Shown here: one piece after another, positions 60,459 through 64,000 of the stretch
Layout: the number at the start of each line of letters is the position of its first letter
How positions within the stretch are numbered: the first letter of the stretch is position 1
From: Chaunax sp. Z400
Taxonomy: Eukaryota; Chordata; Actinopteri; Lophiiformes; Chaunacidae
Direction: 5' to 3'
Assembly (NCBI GenBank): GCA_037577475.1
Contig: CM075189.1
Span: 34,138,050 to 34,202,049, forward strand
DNA: 64,000 nt
Program-made: the position numbers and the translations under genes
Notes under the pieces: model-generated
The model's input: only the letters and a program-made list of their open reading frames with translations
Told to the model about the DNA's origin: nothing
Database searches by the model: none

Positions 60459-60665
60459 TTCATAAGATGTGAAAATAATTCAGATGCCATTTCTTTGTCT
60501 TTGGTCCTACCTATAACGTGTGTTACGGTGTAGACTGAATGGCTGGACCCAAAAGTGAGACATCAACACAGGAGAAGGTTTAGACAGAGTTTATTAAAAG
60601 GGACAGGATACAGACGGCAGGACAGGGATCTTCCTGACGAGCTATCGGCCTTGGCTGGTTGGAGC

Positions 60666-60932
60666 AGGAGGCTGGAGGAGGCTGGAGGAGGCTGGCAGAC
60701 TGGAGTTCACTGATGATGTGGAGCACAAGAAAGACGGATGAGCTACAGAAATAAAACAATAGAAATACTTTAATCACAGCCTGAAGTTGGATAAAACCGC
60801 TGGAGAGAGCAGTTCAAGCAGATATAAATACTGCTGGTTTTGGTTGTAGATGGAAGTCAGGTGTGGAACTGCCAGCCTGTAGTAACTGAGACACACAAAC
60901 ACACAAACACACAAACACACAAACACACACAC
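60666..60932 (+). repeat. Two small tandem repeats
   Basis: GGAGGCTGGA units (three) at 60666-60697 and an ACACAAAC octamer (about five units) at 60891-60932. Between them no gene is supported. Confidence 0.85.
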
Positions 60933-60939
60933 TCTGTTT

Positions 60940-61795
60940 TTATGGAGGCTTTGAGTTGTTGGGTTTTTCCCACAGTAGCTTAAAAATGAAAAAGAGTTTG
61001 GGAGACAAAAGAAATAGAGCTGATCGAACATTCAAGATTGTTGTGATTCATCATGTGACCTGCTGTAGGCCATTTAACCCTTCAAAGTGTTTGTATCTTA
61101 ATGTTTTAATGTGATGAAATGTGATTGTTGTGCTCATGGGAACCAGCTTTATGTCTCAAAGTGTGGAGGATTTCTCATAATGTGACTTTATAGACATAAC
61201 ATGATTAATAAAAGTAAAGAAGTAAGGCAGCAGTGGTTGTGTGTCTATAACATCCCTTCAGTCGACTTCTTCCATCTGAAGTCTTTTATACCACACTGAC
61301 CAACTGCTGTGTGGGAAACGTTTCACTTTTTATCCTTAAATCCCATCATCTGTGGTTTCCTGCCTTCACACTAAGCACCGGTTTTCTCATTAACCTTATG
61401 ATTTCATTCTTTTGTCTGCTCTTCTATTCCTGATTCTTGCCTTCAGATGAAATCCCTGTGAGGCTCAGGTGTTTACTCAAAGGTTAGCTGAGGTTAAAGA
61501 GCTCACTTGAATTATCTGCCTCACTTAAATACAGATCACACACTCCTCATCAAACACATGTTTGTTTTTATCCAGCAGAGAAAAAAAACAACAAGTTCAT
61601 CTGTGCATGTTCCCACTAGGAATCCTTAGATAGTAAAAGGTTTGTATGCATTTGTTTTCCTCATGACAATTTACTGCACATCTACACAGAAAAAGCAACA
61701 CAAGGTCTATGCACCAAACAAATACAGTAATAGAATATTACTGTATTTAATTATACTATTATAATTATATTATAGTATATTTAATTATACTTCTC
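60940..61795. other. No gene recognised
   Basis: No exon, RNA gene or repeat border. An AT-rich ATTATAATTATATTATAGTA stretch lies near 61757. Confidence 0.45.
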
Positions 61796-61796
61796 T

Positions 61797-61890
61797 TTAT
61801 ATATATATATATATACAGTACCAGTCAATAGTTTGGACACAGTTTTCCATCCACTTGAATGGGAAACTGTGTCCAAATTTTTGACTGGTA

Positions 61891-61926
<36 letters not shown>
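61797..61926. repeat. (TA)n microsatellite split by the hairpin element
   Basis: TA repeats of about 18 bp on the left and 33 bp on the right flank the 78-bp hairpin. Confidence 0.9.
61816..61893. mobile_element. 78-bp Tc1-like hairpin element
   Basis: CAGTACCAGTCAATAGTTTG, GACACAGTTTTCCAT, a short loop and ATGGGAAACTGTGTCC then TTTTTGACTGGTAGTG form two inverted arms of about 36 bases with few mismatches. The arms match the terminal repeat CAGTACCAGTCAAAAGTTTG of a Tc1-like family common in fish. TA lies directly outside both ends inside (TA)n DNA, as expected for Tc1 insertion. Nothing lies between the arms but the loop. Confidence 0.75.
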
Positions 61927-61930
<4 letters not shown>

Positions 61931-61934
61931 CATA

Positions 61935-62900
61935 GTCAAATAATTATATTATATCACATGAACTGATTTTAGTACCACTCACACAATATTCAACCACTCA
62001 AACAATGGCAGACCTGGAGGGCACAAACATTCTTACAGGTAACTCTGCACAGAAGTTGAGTTCTGCTCCCACAAATCAACCTGACTTTTGAGAGTTTGGA
62101 GGCAGAAACCAGGAAAGGCACTGGCCCTTTTTGTTCTGTCACACCACTGTGTTTGATTGTTGATCTTGAGCTCTAACTCTTTCTTATCTCAGCACAGGTT
62201 GGTGCTGAAACAGCAGAAGTACTCCAGCCATTGCTGGCAGTCTGCAGGACGATGGTTATTTAACACCGTGGTCTCGGCTGAGGGACTCAAAGCAGTAGAG
62301 GACCTCATTGCAGGTCTTTCCCAGCAATAAGACTTGAGGCACAAGCTGCACAGTGTTATCTATGAATGCCTCTGGTCTTCATTGAACCTTTTCTTTATCG
62401 CCTCCTCTGCAAGGTTAGGGCCACATTGTTTTTGGAGTGGGTAGACTGCGGTGTCGACAGGAGACAACAGAAAAGTTGTGGGGTGCACAAAAGGCGACGA
62501 ATGCAGAAAAGAAATAAAGAGGAGGAGAGATGGGCAGCAGAAGAGAGGGATTAAATTGGGTGCTAACTCAGGTGAATGCAGTATTGTTCTATTACTAAAT
62601 CCAGCCAGAGGAGGGATGGGAAACATGCAGGAAGAAGAAAGAAAAAGTGTTATTTGAATTCATGCCATATGGATCTAATAAATTATCACTTTAATGGAAT
62701 GTGGTCTAAGTCTAATCAGCTCTATCTATGGCACAAACACTCACGAGTATTTCCTGGCTTTTTGAACTCCAGAGGGCCTCAAAAGACAAGTGTTGTCAGT
62801 CCATTCTTCCACCTGATGACGTATCAACACATCAAACACTCCAGATTTGTGATGACCTTTCTCAACCCAACAGCCATCTGTCACACCTAAACACTGTGTA
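61935..62900. other. No gene recognised
   Basis: No splice-bounded coding block. The open frames at 62360-62890 on both strands have no recognisable domain. Confidence 0.45.
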
Positions 62901-62904
62901 CATG

Positions 62905-63870
62905 CTCAGGGGAGAGGGGAGGAAATGAGGGAGGAAAAAAGAGATGAGTAGAAACGATAAAAGCAGAGAAAGAGGATAGGAGTGAAAAGACGGGGAAGAG
63001 AGAAAACAAAAGGAGACGCGGCAAGGACAGGAGAGAAGACAACAGCAGCATAAACAGAAGAAGAAAACAAAAAAGAGAGGAGGAAAAACAAAGAGCAGGA
63101 GATCTGCAATGAAAGGGAGAAGAAAGGAGAGGAAGAAAGAAAGGGGAAAAACACTGGAGACACAAGGGAAGAAGAGGTGAAGAGCGAAGACAGCGGAGAG
63201 GAGAAAAAGGGAGATCACAGATAAGGGAAAAGGAAGGACAAAGAGGAGGAGCAGATTACACAAAAAAGAGGAGAGGAGAAAACAGAAGGATAACAGAACA
63301 GAGAGGATATGACAAGAGGAGGAAATGAGGCAAAATGAGAAGAGACAAGGACACAATGGTGGTGAGGAGAGAGGAAGAGGTTAAATAGAGCAAAGAGCAG
63401 AGCAAAATGAGGAGGTAGAGGGGGAGGGCAAAGAGGTGAGGAGGTGAGAGAAAAACAAGGAAAGGGCAAGACAAAGAGAGGAAACAGGAGAAATTAACAG
63501 AGACAAGAAGAGAGAAGAGGAAAAAGAAAAGGAGAGACGATGAGGAGAGCAGAATGTGGAAATGGGATATCAGGAACAAAGAAGGGGAAACACATAACAT
63601 GAAACAGGAAGAGGAAATGAACATTGTGTCAAAAGGGAAAGAAGAAATAGTAATAAATGAGAGGAGGACATGACAAGAGGCAAAGAGGAGAGAAGACCAG
63701 AGGAAGGAGATGAGGGGAAACAATTAGAGAAGAAAAAAGGCGATAAGGAGAAAGAGGAGGAAAACCAATTATAGGAGAGAAAACTGAGGAATAGAGGAGG
63801 GCAGGAGGTGAAATAAGGTAATGAGAGGACAAGGATGAAAACAGGGAGGAGAAGAGGAGCAGAGGGACGG
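62905..63870 (+). repeat. Long purine-rich strand (GA/GGA-rich)
   Basis: About 960 bp in which the plus strand is overwhelmingly A and G, built from irregular GAGGA, GAAAAG and GGAGA words without a fixed period. The minus strand therefore gives long Ser/Leu/Phe-rich open frames (up to 164 codons) that are compositional artefacts. After 63880 the composition returns to normal up to the window end, where no gene is visible. Confidence 0.85.
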
Positions 63871-64000
63871 GTGAGTCCCCCTTTGACATGTTCTTTCCTT
63901 GGTCATCACTGACCTCCTCTGTCCTCCTCATCTCACCATGATCAGTATTCCTCCCACAATGCTCCCTGTTGCTCCCTGGATTCACTCACCACACTACTCC

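Noticed and set aside
62862..63985. Ser/Leu/Phe-rich minus-strand open frames of up to 164 codons
   Set aside because: They follow from the purine-rich plus strand; no domain, splice site or start context.

Overview
The window reads as nuclear DNA of a ray-finned (teleost) fish. It has no bacterial-style gene packing, coding-like blocks are short and flanked by GT/AG splice signals, and dinucleotide microsatellites are abundant. The dispersed repeats are types common in teleost genomes: tRNA-headed SINEs, RTE/Rex3-like and L1-like LINE pieces, hAT, Tc1-like and PIF/Harbinger-like DNA elements. Family names come from memory of such repeats, since no database search was possible. No complete gene, tRNA, rRNA or CRISPR array is visible.

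Region by region: 1-5.6 kb holds one SINE, a poly-G tract and two splice-bounded exons of a coiled-coil protein that carry a frameshift and an in-frame stop, so the locus looks like a pseudogene or an assembly with errors. 5.6-20 kb is gene-empty and carries three antisense LINE pieces (8.9, 12.5 and 18.5-19.9 kb), a SINE at 9.7 kb, an antisense LINE ORF1 esterase remnant at 10.1 kb and another SINE-like repeat at 15.1 kb. 20-29 kb is dominated by microsatellites and nested dispersed repeats. 29-32 kb holds a hAT element with a decayed BED-finger reading, an antisense hAT transposase remnant and a 529-bp element with matching inverted ends and TTA flanks.

34-38 kb is the most gene-like part. 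It contains a cysteine-rich terminal-exon candidate at 34.1 kb, an acidic minus-strand exon candidate at 35.2 kb, a small plus-strand candidate at 35.4 kb, and a phase-consistent three-exon 3' gene end at 36.85-37.68 kb with a stop codon and AATAAA. I cannot name that gene. 38.5-50 kb holds a CCTCCGCCAAGG-bounded element, an L1-like ORF2 piece, copies of the 31-kb element, a TG array enclosing two identical 126-bp blocks, three copies of an unnamed repeat (two inverted) and a 12-bp minisatellite. 50-64 kb holds a hAT element with a perfect 8-bp target duplication, a 1.3-kb TG/CTG-variant array, a palindromic element, a 78-bp Tc1-like hairpin and about 960 bp of strongly purine-biased DNA.

No coordinated gene system is visible. 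The interest lies in the unnamed gene end, the pseudogene-like coiled-coil exons and the detailed transposon and satellite structure.
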